A DNA stretch of 64,000 bases from Amphritea sp. GTDB lineage: Bacteria > Pseudomonadota > Gammaproteobacteria > Pseudomonadales > Balneatricaceae. Below, piece after piece: positions 25,756 to 34,545 of this stretch (positions within the stretch are counted from its first letter, which is position 1; each line of letters starts with the position of its first letter). The DNA lies in the NCBI RefSeq assembly GCF_016744155.1, contig NZ_JADGEW010000001.1:239714-303713 (forward strand), read 5' to 3'. The notes beneath the pieces are model-generated. The model saw nothing but the letters and a program-made list of their open reading frames with translations. It had not been told where the DNA came from and did not search any database. Position numbers and translations under genes: made by a program.

Positions 25756-26335
25756 TTCGACAGATTTTTATGAACAGAATGCGCAGAGCTTTTTCGATAG
25801 TACTGTCGATGTTGATATGTCTGAGTTGTATGACCGTTTTCTGCCGTTAGTGCCTGACGGTGGTTTAATTCTGGATGCTGGATGTGGATCAGGTCGTGAC
25901 TCTTTAACGTTCCAGGATAGAGGCTATAGTGTCATTGCAATTGATGCGTCTGAGAGTCTCTGTGAGCTCGCCTCAGTGCTTCTAGGAAAATCTGTAGATT
26001 GTATGAGATTCAATGAGATAAAGCTTCAGGGGGTAGTTGATGCAGTCTGGGCATGTGCCTCGCTTCTTCACGTGCCCAAAAATGAACTGTCGGGCTCAAT
26101 TTTAGCTTTAATTCGATCTCTGAAGCCTAGTGGTGTGATGTATTGTTCGTTTAAGCTCGGAGATCAAGAACGGCTCGTCGATGGACGATTTTTTTCTGAT
26201 ATGACTGATGAGAGCTTCAGAGCTTTGATGAGAGATGTAAGTCCGGGTGTTGAAGTTGAGACATGGGTCACCGAAGATCAACGACCAGATCGAAATGAGA
26301 GCTGGTTGAATGTGTTGATCAAACTAGATGATTAA
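25748..26335 (+). CDS. Class I SAM-dependent methyltransferase
   Basis: 195 residues with a Rossmann-type SAM site: motif I ILDAGCGSGRD, the acidic end of strand 2 in VIAIDASESL and a post-motif segment around WACASLLHVPK. No DNA-methyltransferase catalytic motif (NPPY/DPPY or PCQ) is seen, so the substrate may be a small molecule or protein. It starts with GTG inside the end of the HNH gene, with AGAGGAG about 10 bases upstream. Its end overlaps the convergent recombinase gene by 4 bases. Confidence 0.85.
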   Translation: MVNSTDFYEQNAQSFFDSTVDVDMSELYDRFLPLVPDGGLILDAGCGSGRDSLTFQDRGYSVIAIDASESLCELASVLLGKSVDCMRFNEIKLQGVVDAVWACASLLHVPKNELSGSILALIRSLKPSGVMYCSFKLGDQERLVDGRFFSDMTDESFRALMRDVSPGVEVETWVTEDQRPDRNESWLNVLIKLDD

Positions 26336-27090
26336 GAGAATCGCCCTGCTATATCATCACCTTCAATGATTTCAGGAGTTGCGATGGCTTGTGTGTGTAC
26401 CGGTTCAACCAAAGAGTTGTAACGTTTTATAACGTTGTCCACTGCGTTGCGTGACCACTGAGCACCTTTTTGGGTTGGCACGCCCTCTTCGATTAATCTT
26501 TTTGCAATTTGATTGAGGTTTAGTCCAGTCTCAAGATGTTTGCTGATCTCCGGGTATACTTTCTTAGCAAAATCATCGGCCTGATTTTTTACTGCTTTAG
26601 CGCCCTGCTGTTGAGCGTTTAAGATGTCTGGATTGCCCATAATTTCACCACGATCTCGCTTTTTCTGGTATGCACTCTGTTGACTGACTCGCTTCTGCTG
26701 ACGCTCAGCATCGGTTCTATTTAGGTATGAAATCGCACGCTCTTTATTGATGGTGTCGTTGTTCTCTGCTTCATGAATTGTAATGCCCGAATCAAAGATA
26801 TCTACAGCAACCTCTAGGTCACGTGTAAGACGATCAAGGCGAGCCACTACAATGGGTCGGCCTTCGTCTTTAGCTCTCTGTACAAGCTCTCTCAGAGCTC
26901 CGTCACGTGTAAGCTGATTAGGTCTTCTTCCTGAAGCTACTTCAGAGTAACTGTCTGCATGAGACACGTCCCATTCTCTTTGTCGTGAGTATCTATCTAT
27001 GATTTCTAGTTGAGACTGAAGAGATGTACCTTCGGTCTGTTTACCGGAAGAGACTCGTGTGTAATAAAGAGGCTTAATGAGAGATGACAT
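26332..27090 (-). CDS. Serine recombinase / resolvase-like protein
   Basis: 252-residue protein with an N-terminal serine-recombinase catalytic domain. The nucleophile is probably S14 in YYTRVSSGKQ, and the second active-site motif reads VARLDRLTRDLE. Residues 150-230 hold a short helix-turn-helix 'recombinase' region (LNLNQIAKRLIEEGVPTQKG). It is much smaller than large phage serine integrases, so resolution or inversion is more likely. It runs leftward, convergent with the methyltransferase. No inverted target pair was identified nearby. Confidence 0.85.
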   Translation of the reverse strand: MSSLIKPLYYTRVSSGKQTEGTSLQSQLEIIDRYSRQREWDVSHADSYSEVASGRRPNQLTRDGALRELVQRAKDEGRPIVVARLDRLTRDLEVAVDIFDSGITIHEAENNDTINKERAISYLNRTDAERQQKRVSQQSAYQKKRDRGEIMGNPDILNAQQQGAKAVKNQADDFAKKVYPEISKHLETGLNLNQIAKRLIEEGVPTQKGAQWSRNAVDNVIKRYNSLVEPVHTQAIATPEIIEGDDIAGRFS

Positions 27091-27251
27091 TGTGTAATAA
27101 CCATGAGCATGAACTATAGGTTATTATCATATTGTGTCGAGATGGTTAGAGTCAAGATATACGCTGCATATTGAATCTTTTTAAGATTTTGATTTGGGTG
27201 TTGATTCAGTTATTCTTCGGCCCATTGATATGGACGAATCAAGGAATCGAT

Positions 27252-28139
27252 ATGTCACGGAAACGACGCACAAGCCCCTTCGAAGATCTCATTGAGGTCG
27301 CATCATTGCTACCCTACTGGGTTAGCCTCATTATCGCTGTCATCACTTATGTCTTCTTTCATAGCTACGCGGCAGCAGACGCCCAAGCCGTCATTCAACC
27401 CGGATCAGCGATGCCTCAGAATTTAGGTGGCATGATGTTCCGAACGTTCTCAGTGTTCTTGCAGTACATCGTTCCAGGAGCTTTCGTGTTTGGGGCGCTG
27501 ATCTCTGGCTTCAAGGCATTCTCTGGTAAACGTTTAGCCAAGCGATACGTGGAAGTGCCTGAATTCAAAGAACCGTCTCAGGAGTCCTCTCAGAGCGCTC
27601 AGAAAGTTATTAAGCCGACAGATGAAATGAACTGGCAGCAGTTCGAATTGCTGGTTGGTGAGGCGTTCAGACAGGCTGGGTACAGAGTCATCGATGGTGG
27701 TGATGCCGGTGCTGACGGTGGAGTTGATGTGCATCTGAGCAAAGACGGAAATAAGTACTTCGTGCAGTGTAAACATTGGAAGACTCGTAAGGTTGGCGTG
27801 GCTATTGTGCGGGAGCTGTTCGGTGTTATTGCGGGCGCTGGAGTGAAGGGTGGGTTCGTTGTGACATCCGGTGATTTCACAGAAGAAGCCAAAGCTTTTG
27901 CTAAGGGTAAACAGTTAGGCCTGATCAACGATACGAAGCTAGATAAGATGATTCGAACCGCACAGAAGACGTTGCCCGAAAGTGCTCTCAGAGAGGCTCA
28001 GAGCCCGCCTGAGACGCCGGTTTGCCCGAAGTGTGTATCTACGATGGTTAAGCGCAAAGCGCGGCAGGGGGCACGAGCCGGACAGGAGTTCTGGGGCTGT
28101 TCCCAGTTCCCGAAATGTCGTGGAATTGAGCAGGTTTAG
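27252..28139 (+). CDS. Membrane-anchored Mrr-type restriction endonuclease with zinc ribbon
   Basis: 295-residue protein. Two membrane helices (about 22-38 and 70-88) are followed by a basic linker, an Mrr-cat PD-(D/E)XK domain (about 124-235) and a C-terminal topoisomerase-type zinc ribbon (CPKC ... GCSQFPKC). The nuclease core reads GADGGVDVHL ... FVQCKHW, with acidic and QxK catalytic motifs. The ATG at 27252 with AAGGA 7 bases upstream is chosen over an upstream in-frame TTG at 27171. Similar proteins cleave modified or foreign DNA near the membrane. It lies 33 bases before a possible HEPN gene. A decayed second copy of its 3' end lies at 30006-30130. Confidence 0.88.
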   Translation: MSRKRRTSPFEDLIEVASLLPYWVSLIIAVITYVFFHSYAAADAQAVIQPGSAMPQNLGGMMFRTFSVFLQYIVPGAFVFGALISGFKAFSGKRLAKRYVEVPEFKEPSQESSQSAQKVIKPTDEMNWQQFELLVGEAFRQAGYRVIDGGDAGADGGVDVHLSKDGNKYFVQCKHWKTRKVGVAIVRELFGVIAGAGVKGGFVVTSGDFTEEAKAFAKGKQLGLINDTKLDKMIRTAQKTLPESALREAQSPPETPVCPKCVSTMVKRKARQGARAGQEFWGCSQFPKCRGIEQV

Positions 28140-28172
28140 TGAGGGATATGATTGCATGAAAAGGTTTCTTAG

Positions 28173-28820
28173 ATGAAGACAACAGTATTTACTTTGACAG
28201 ACATGACCTCTGAGATGGTTGATCCTCAGTTTCAGATCTTTGATGGCATATTTAAAGTACCCTCACTTCCTGCATATGCTGTTCTTCACCATCACTTGGA
28301 TTATGATCATTCGGTGTTTGGAGAATCAGCTGAAAAGCCTCAGTTTTATATAAAATATGATGTTGTTCGCATCTGCCGGGTTCCGTCGTTGTGTGTCTCT
28401 TTCAATAAAACAGCGACGCTGACAGTGTCGTATTCTGGGATTCGTGATTACGCGATGCTGTTCCCCCATATTAAAAATGAAGGCTTGCAGCAGAGGCTAG
28501 GGCAGTTTGCCGAAGAGGCTGAAAAAGCTTTCGATGCATGTGCGTGGATGTCATTTGTTTTGATGGCGGGAGCAGTGATTGAAGGCCTTCTTGTAGGCCG
28601 GTTCGGTAATAACAAAAACTTTAAGACACTGATCCAGCTTGCTAATGAAGCCGGAGTGTTGGGCGTAGATGATTTAGAGAGCATCCAAGAGGTGCGAGAA
28701 GCTCGTAACCGAGTTCACGCTGAGAGGTTTGATGAGCCTTTTATCGAAAGGTTGCTTGCGATGGATGTGTATGTGATTTTTGACCGGCTATTAAAACGCA
28801 GATGGGATTTGGATAAATAA
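28173..28820 (+). CDS. Unknown protein with possible HEPN-like C-terminus
   Basis: 215 residues. The N-terminal 110 are beta-rich and unrecognised. The C-terminal helical part (115-210) ends in the segment REARNRVHAERF, resembling the catalytic motif of HEPN proteins, and the preceding helix MAGAVIEGLLVGRF fits DUF4145-type members. The Arg-His spacing (R178 to H182, or R175 to H182) is not the commonest one, so catalysis is uncertain. HEPN domains are RNases or scaffolds in many toxin-antitoxin and phage-defence systems. It follows the Mrr-type gene by 33 bases and precedes a small membrane protein by 10. Confidence 0.6.
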   Translation: MKTTVFTLTDMTSEMVDPQFQIFDGIFKVPSLPAYAVLHHHLDYDHSVFGESAEKPQFYIKYDVVRICRVPSLCVSFNKTATLTVSYSGIRDYAMLFPHIKNEGLQQRLGQFAEEAEKAFDACAWMSFVLMAGAVIEGLLVGRFGNNKNFKTLIQLANEAGVLGVDDLESIQEVREARNRVHAERFDEPFIERLLAMDVYVIFDRLLKRRWDLDK

Positions 28821-28830
28821 GGAATTAACT

Positions 28831-28989
28831 ATGGATTGGACTTCAAGTGGGCCCTATATAATCGTTTTTCTGGTACTTATCTTCTGGCAGCTACGTAAAA
28901 TTTCCAACCAATTAGATGCAGCGCATGAGCGACATCGGGCTAATGGTTTGTCTCTCGGAGGCTTGGATCGAAATTGGGAGCCGCATTAA
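28831..28989 (+). CDS. Small membrane protein, 52 residues
   Basis: A short frame with a strong site (AAGGAATTAACT before the ATG), 10 bases after the HEPN-like gene. It encodes MDWTSSGPYIIVFLVLIF..., a single membrane helix at residues 9-20, then a basic/helical cytosolic tail (QLRKISNQLDAAHERHR). No family is recognised. The arrangement suggests a third member of the Mrr/HEPN operon, perhaps an inner-membrane sensor, effector or antitoxin; this is inference. Confidence 0.65.
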   Translation: MDWTSSGPYIIVFLVLIFWQLRKISNQLDAAHERHRANGLSLGGLDRNWEPH

Positions 28990-29089
28990 GGCATTATGAT
29001 ATTGATCCTTGGAAATGAATGAATTGGCACGCTCTGGACACAGAACCACTGCATAAATCGTTGTGACAGCCCCAGAGTCGTATTCGTCA

Positions 29090-29830
29090 CTAACAGCCTA
29101 GTCGAGAGTTAATTTCTGTGCTGTGCTTCAAACGCGAGGGCAGTTCAAATCCCACAGATGCGTTGACCTGTTCCAGTGATGCTGTTGTCTGGCAATAATC
29201 ATCATTACGTCCTGCACTTTGTTGCATGATGAAAGCAGCTGTCTTGCCTGACTTATCATAAACAACTTTGAAGTAAGCTGATGGAACTTGATGCTCTTCA
29301 TCGGCACCGGGCATTGTTGTCATCTGAGTCTCATAAATCGGCCCAGTGATCACGAAGAGAGACTTTCTGAAGCTCACGGCATCACGAACAGCTTCTTCTA
29401 AATTCTTCCATGGGCCTTGATTCAGGTCTTTGTCTTGCGGTGTGATGTTGCTCAGATAATTAAGCTCTGACCAGTGGCGGGAGCCTGCAAACGATGCCAG
29501 TGGTGCTTGATGGCCACGATCCGCTTGAAGTGCTGACGAGCTTGCTCCCTTATAATCTGAGGCTTCGAGTGTTTCAGTCTTGTCGAGCAGAGGATCAACA
29601 GCCCACTTCCGGCCCGGAGTGTCACCAAAGTTAACAACATCGACTTCGTACGAGACCCAGTCAGCAAACTTCGTTTGTGGGTTGTTAGAGAACGCATACA
29701 GGTGTCCAAACACCAGATCATTGTTTGTTTGGTTTGACGGACAACCAAGTGGACAGTGAACAGAGAGCACATCAGCTGATGCGTTGAAGGTTACAATTGC
29801 GAAGAGTATGGCTGTGTTGATGAACTTCAT
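29090..29830 (-). CDS. Secreted DNA/RNA non-specific endonuclease (NucA/DRGH family)
   Basis: 246 residues with a signal peptide (about 1-19, ending NASAD). The beta-beta-alpha-metal nuclease signature D104-R-G-H107 lies in LQADRGHQAPLA, and the downstream Asn motif NITPQDKDLNQGPW is present, so it should cut single- and double-stranded nucleic acid using Mg. The in-frame start at 29872 would spoil the signal peptide; the ATG at 29830 is preferred. It probably acts in the periplasm or outside the cell, in nutrient release or degradation of incoming DNA. No immunity gene is evident. Confidence 0.9.
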   Translation of the reverse strand: MKFINTAILFAIVTFNASADVLSVHCPLGCPSNQTNNDLVFGHLYAFSNNPQTKFADWVSYEVDVVNFGDTPGRKWAVDPLLDKTETLEASDYKGASSSALQADRGHQAPLASFAGSRHWSELNYLSNITPQDKDLNQGPWKNLEEAVRDAVSFRKSLFVITGPIYETQMTTMPGADEEHQVPSAYFKVVYDKSGKTAAFIMQQSAGRNDDYCQTTASLEQVNASVGFELPSRLKHSTEINSRLGC

Positions 29831-30183
29831 TAGTGTCTCGGTGTATGAGGTCAGTCGATGTGGGGCGCGCAATCCTGAAGGGCCGGGAGCTAAACGTCAA
29901 TAGTTGTTTGTGGCACATGTGGGTCGCAGTTTTTTTCCCCAGTTGCTGTGCTCGCTTTATCTTCTGACTGCTGTGTGTTTATCTAAGCTTGATGAGGTCT
30001 GGATCGTTGCTGAGAGTACTGCTAGAAAAGGCTCAGGAAGTACCTGAAACGCTGGTTCGCATCTGTGATGGTTAAGCGTAAAGCGCGGTAGGATGCGCGA
30101 GCCGAGCAAGAGCCCTGGGGATGCTCAGGGTACTCTGCACGTCATCTTCTTCTCTATGTTCGTTAGTCGATTATATTCATCAC
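29831..30183. other. Intergenic region containing a gene remnant
   Basis: About 350 bases. Apart from the promoter side of the secreted nuclease gene, the recognisable content is the decayed zinc-ribbon copy at 30006-30130. TGATGAGGTCTGGA-TCGTTG at about 29989 also recurs near 34710. Confidence 0.55.
30006..30130 (+). pseudogene. Decayed copy of the Mrr-type nuclease 3' end
   Basis: This stretch aligns with 27975-28110, the zinc-ribbon end of the Mrr-type gene. Shared blocks include CCTGAAACGCTGGTT for CCTGAGACGCCGGTT and GATGGTTAAGCGTAAAGCGC for GATGGTTAAGCGCAAAGCGC. A deletion and several changes remove the reading frame. It is the remnant of a second, related gene. Confidence 0.7.
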
Positions 30184-33100
30184 CTAAAGCATCCGGCGAT
30201 GATGCATCGTACGGTTGGTCGATCTTTTTTTGCAGCTTTTGCAGTGCTTCCCGTACCCTGACTTCAACTTCGAATCAGCGAACATCTTTTTCGGTTTGAT
30301 CTTGTCACACTTCGAGCACTTTTTGTGTGTTCCTTCTTTCAGTCCTTTTATGTTCTCAGTGGACTGCGCCTGAATATGCTTTACTACTTTGTGGCTTGCA
30401 TCTTTGGCGTCCAGCTCTCCAAATAATTCAGATAAGCGCTGATCGAGGGTTGTGATCGGGTCTTTACCAACGTTAAAGCGATTGATGCGTAGCATTTTGT
30501 AGCCAAAGGACTCCAGCACGAACTCACGTTCAACATCACCATCAGTGAGATAACTGCGCCAGTTAGCTGCTTCAACGCTATCTCGATTATCGAAGTGGTA
30601 CTCAAATCCATCGTATTCGATGATGCACTGCTGGACGCTATCCGCTGTCTGTAAGCGCACAAGGAAATCTACCTTGTAAGCGGGATGTGCATAGGAAGGG
30701 TTTAGGGCTTTGAGGTACGCCCCAAGCTCAAATTGGGGGATGATCTCGATAGTACCAGCATGAGTGTTCACAAAGCTCGTCGCCTTGATCCACTCAAGCA
30801 CTCTCGCCTCCATTGGAGAGGATTGGTCGGTATCCTCTGCTTTTGGCATGTTTGTGGCGCTCTCAAGCACCTGGCTGTAGTGCAGTAGTACCCGCTTGAT
30901 CGCTCCTCTATATTCTTCGATCGGTTTTGAGAGAACAAATACAAGTTTCTCCTTGCCACGAGAAAAGCCGACATTGAGGCGCTGGAATTTCAGGCTGCCA
31001 TCGACTTCATCCTCGGACAGTTCGATGTCTTTCGGGAAAATGTAGTTGAGGCTGTCTTGCTGGCGCGTACCAACCATCGAGTAGAAGATCACATCACGCT
31101 CTTCACCCTGACAGGTATCGAAGGTAAAGACCGCCAGTTTTAGCCGTTTGAAAAGTTCTTCACGTTTCGAGTCGTCACTCAATCGTTTCTGGATGGATGT
31201 TACCTGCTCTCGATGCGGAGTAATAATTGCAACTGATGGCGGCTCATCCATCTCTAACATCGTGTGCAGGCGTTCGATGATGACATTGGCCTCACCCGCA
31301 TTCGCATTACGTGTCACTTCGAGACGGTCAGGCTCTGGCGTTTCGACAAACTCCAGAACATCTGACAGCGGTTTTCCCCGAATTTTAAGTGCCTGTAGGC
31401 CGCCGTCATACATATACTTGCTGGAGAAAGAAATCATCTCTGGATAACCACGGAAATGCTTTTTCAACTGGATGCTAAAGTTTGCGTTGTACTCGAAGAA
31501 ATCCATCACTGAAGACTTGATGTTGAAGTTTTTTGCGCGGGTACGTTGACTGATATCCTCACCCACCTCAGACTCGAATACGTCCATCACCTGCTTGAAG
31601 TAACCGGTATTGATCTGCTTCGACGCATTAGCGGTTTTTACGTTACCAAATTGGCGGCGGTCTCCAAGAACTAATACCTTTTTAGCACGCAGGATCGCGG
31701 GTAACGCTTGGGCGATAGAGACTTGTGAAGCTTCATCGATGACCACAAGGTCAAATAGGTCGCGCTCCAACGGGATAAACTCCGCAAAGTCACGAAGGCC
31801 GGCGATCATACACGGGAATGCTTCGCGCAAAACATCGAACTTATCGACAGGAAACTTCGCCTTGCTGCGAATAATTTGTTGTAGCGTCTTAGCGTCTGCT
31901 TTCTTGTTGATCGCAAAATCGGTCACGCGCTCATCGATGCGATTTACCAGCTTCAGCGTATTCATCGATTCAAGCTGAGTTTTCTCCTGCAGATAGTCGA
32001 AGTCAGGAATCTGATCAAACTTCTCCTTGAGTAGTTCTTTGCGCGTCATCAGGTCTTCAAAGTTCTTGAGTAGACTCACTGCACGATCGTTTGCGCCCAA
32101 GAGCTCTTTTACTGTTACCGGGAACAGTGATTTTACTCCTGCACTCCACTGTGTTTCGGAGAAATTTCTAACCACTTTTGCAGACGCCTCATCAAGGGGA
32201 GTGCCTACTCTCAAAAAATCATAAGTCGTTTGCATGTCGAGATCCGACGAACCGCCAAACGAGTCGATGACAGAGCTCAACGTGTTTGGCAAGTGCGCCA
32301 GTGATCGAAGCTCTTCGAGGTTCTGATGAGGCTTGGGGTTAAAAACACAGGTGACTTCCTCAACCCGACGGCCATAGTCCATCAGCATACGTCCTGAAAA
32401 CAGGTAGCCAATGATCGGTCTGCGAAGCTCAACGATAGAGCTACACAGTTTATTTAGACTGGTTGCAGCATCGAGCTTGAGTTCGGGATAGGCTTTGGCG
32501 AGCTTAAACAGTGGTTGTGGAACTTCGCGCAACACGGGTAGCAGACGCAGGTACTCACTGAGTGTGCGATCATTTTTACCAATCTCCGCATATCTAGCTC
32601 GATCACTAACAAGCAGGCCATATGCCTTAGCCAGCAAGAGAACCTGTTGGTTGTCTTTCTCATCGATGCTTTCCAGATTTTCAAGACTCTCTAGCAGCTC
32701 ACGCTCTGCGTTATGAAAGCCGTTAATTTCCTCGAAGGTGATTTTAGCCGTTGAGTTGATTGTGGCCTTAACTCGCGATTTCAGACCTGTCTCCAGTTCA
32801 GTGAACTGCTTGTTGAAGTTGTTCTCATTTTCTCTGAACGTGCGGACACTGGTCTTTAGCTTATCGATCGAGTCCTTCTTAGTGATCTTGGAAAAATTAG
32901 AGTCAGCTTTTCCCAATCGTAGGATCGGGTTTACAAACACTGTATCGGTACCACGGACTTTGGTGATGACATCATTGAGCTTGCCCTCAACAACATCTAG
33001 CGCTTCCTTTTTGTCAGATAGAACTAGTACATTGCGACCACTCAGAATCAACTCAAAAGCAATTGCTGTGATGGTGTGTGATTTTCCGGTACCAGGTGGG

Positions 33101-34530
33101 CCTTCGACGATAATAAATTTTGATTTGTCGTTTCGGATAGCCGACAAAACCTTGCGCTGCTCTTCGGCTAGCGGCAACGGGCTCTGAAACACTACGCGAT
33201 CGGATGTCTCTGTCGCATCCCACTCTTTATCGGTTTCAATCTCGATCGAGACGGGGTTCTCGGTAAGAAATGATTCGACAATCTCACGGAACGAATCGAG
33301 TAGTGGATTGCCTTCTTCCAAACCGACCATCAGTGCTTCGTAGTCGTTGACTATCGACTCGTCTGACTTATCAAATAGTGAGAAGGTGAGCTCGTTAGTT
33401 ACAGTGATGCCATGGGCATGTGCTTTGGTTACGGCAGAGCTCAGCAAATCTACATCACCCTCTACGTTTAACGCCGCGAGGACGCTATGAAACGTTTGCA
33501 TTACCACATTGAGATAGGTTTCATCCTCAGCTTTGTGGAAGATGCGCTCGATGATGGGATTGGTGCCTTGAAGTTGATGCTCTTTTTTGAGTTTCGAGAG
33601 TACGAAATCAACCGCCTTCTTATTGGCATAGATCAATGAGCTGAATTCTAAACGAATAGAGTCGCCGTCCACCTCAACCGATACGGGTATGTAGTACATC
33701 GGGAACTTAGAACAACCTGAGATTATTTTGCCAACGTTCAAATACACCTGGCTGTTCTCAGTGACCTGGTGAGTCGAGATGATTTCGCGCAGCTCGACGA
33801 ACGCATCTTTGGCGGCAAAGTCGTTGAAATAGGTGGTTAGTGCTGTTTGGATACGCGAGCGATCGCTCAGAGTAGAGAGTGTTTTAGTCAGCGTATCGGT
33901 CGACTTCTCATAAACAGTTTCACTTACGGCCTCGACAAATGTGCTCATCTGATCATTAATCAGAATGGATACGATTTCGTCGGTAAACGTTTCGATTTCT
34001 TCGAGCGCAGCAGCGGCTGTGTTATTTTTCAGCACTGGCTTGATGATTGCCAGTACCTTAGAAACAACCGAAGTCTCCACCATTGCCCTGATGTCCAACT
34101 CCAGATCATCGAAAAATATTTCGAAGTCCAGAGAGTCTCGTTCACTCGCTGCGACACACTGTTTCTCTATGTCGATCAGGTCGTGTACCAACTCATCCGT
34201 GTTGACTGACTTAATGGCTGAGTTGATACCCGTCTGAATTGTGGGAGATAGTCTAGCTGTGTATTTACCGTACTTGATGCTGAATGATGCTGGAGTTGTC
34301 TGTTCTAATTTCTCGACAATGAGATGCTTTAACGTTGGGTACGTACTGAGTTGGATGCCGACACGAATGGTTTTGTCGCGCTCTGTGAACCTCCGCTTTG
34401 GCTCGCGTGAGGCTTTAAAGTCCGTTTCCAGAAATTGGCTATAGTAACCCGCTAGGCTTTGTAAGAAGCCTGATAGCCCTGATACATTATCGCTTTCTTC
34501 CGTTGTTGCTATATCTAACCTATCATCCAT
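30184..34530 (-). CDS. Giant superfamily 1 helicase with C-terminal nuclease-like and zinc domains
   Basis: 1448 residues. Residues 1-440 are an unrecognised helical region. The Upf1/Dna2-type SF1 helicase follows: Walker A GPPGTGKSHT (477-486), a long coiled insertion (about 560-870), Walker B DLVVIDEASQVS (about 925) and later motifs VLGDRRQFGN, FDTCQGEERDVIFYS and LNVGFSRGKEKLVFV. Residues about 1280-1370 resemble a DUF559/Vsr-like PD-(D/E)XK nuclease: YKVDFLVRL, IIEYDGFEYHF, then VLESFGYKMLRINRF. The last 50 residues hold a CxxC pair set (CSKCDKIKPKKMF, CKSCKK). Helicase-nuclease fusions of this kind are common in phage-defence loci. It stands alone at the right end of segment 1. Confidence 0.85.
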   Translation of the reverse strand: MDDRLDIATTEESDNVSGLSGFLQSLAGYYSQFLETDFKASREPKRRFTERDKTIRVGIQLSTYPTLKHLIVEKLEQTTPASFSIKYGKYTARLSPTIQTGINSAIKSVNTDELVHDLIDIEKQCVAASERDSLDFEIFFDDLELDIRAMVETSVVSKVLAIIKPVLKNNTAAAALEEIETFTDEIVSILINDQMSTFVEAVSETVYEKSTDTLTKTLSTLSDRSRIQTALTTYFNDFAAKDAFVELREIISTHQVTENSQVYLNVGKIISGCSKFPMYYIPVSVEVDGDSIRLEFSSLIYANKKAVDFVLSKLKKEHQLQGTNPIIERIFHKAEDETYLNVVMQTFHSVLAALNVEGDVDLLSSAVTKAHAHGITVTNELTFSLFDKSDESIVNDYEALMVGLEEGNPLLDSFREIVESFLTENPVSIEIETDKEWDATETSDRVVFQSPLPLAEEQRKVLSAIRNDKSKFIIVEGPPGTGKSHTITAIAFELILSGRNVLVLSDKKEALDVVEGKLNDVITKVRGTDTVFVNPILRLGKADSNFSKITKKDSIDKLKTSVRTFRENENNFNKQFTELETGLKSRVKATINSTAKITFEEINGFHNAERELLESLENLESIDEKDNQQVLLLAKAYGLLVSDRARYAEIGKNDRTLSEYLRLLPVLREVPQPLFKLAKAYPELKLDAATSLNKLCSSIVELRRPIIGYLFSGRMLMDYGRRVEEVTCVFNPKPHQNLEELRSLAHLPNTLSSVIDSFGGSSDLDMQTTYDFLRVGTPLDEASAKVVRNFSETQWSAGVKSLFPVTVKELLGANDRAVSLLKNFEDLMTRKELLKEKFDQIPDFDYLQEKTQLESMNTLKLVNRIDERVTDFAINKKADAKTLQQIIRSKAKFPVDKFDVLREAFPCMIAGLRDFAEFIPLERDLFDLVVIDEASQVSIAQALPAILRAKKVLVLGDRRQFGNVKTANASKQINTGYFKQVMDVFESEVGEDISQRTRAKNFNIKSSVMDFFEYNANFSIQLKKHFRGYPEMISFSSKYMYDGGLQALKIRGKPLSDVLEFVETPEPDRLEVTRNANAGEANVIIERLHTMLEMDEPPSVAIITPHREQVTSIQKRLSDDSKREELFKRLKLAVFTFDTCQGEERDVIFYSMVGTRQQDSLNYIFPKDIELSEDEVDGSLKFQRLNVGFSRGKEKLVFVLSKPIEEYRGAIKRVLLHYSQVLESATNMPKAEDTDQSSPMEARVLEWIKATSFVNTHAGTIEIIPQFELGAYLKALNPSYAHPAYKVDFLVRLQTADSVQQCIIEYDGFEYHFDNRDSVEAANWRSYLTDGDVEREFVLESFGYKMLRINRFNVGKDPITTLDQRLSELFGELDAKDASHKVVKHIQAQSTENIKGLKEGTHKKCSKCDKIKPKKMFADSKLKSGYGKHCKSCKKRSTNRTMHHRRML

Positions 34531-34545
34531 TGATCCGTCTCAACA

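Noticed and set aside
33847..34237. Plus-strand frames of 90-120 codons within the helicase gene
   Set aside because: They lie wholly inside the 1448-residue helicase gene on the other strand and show no independent support.
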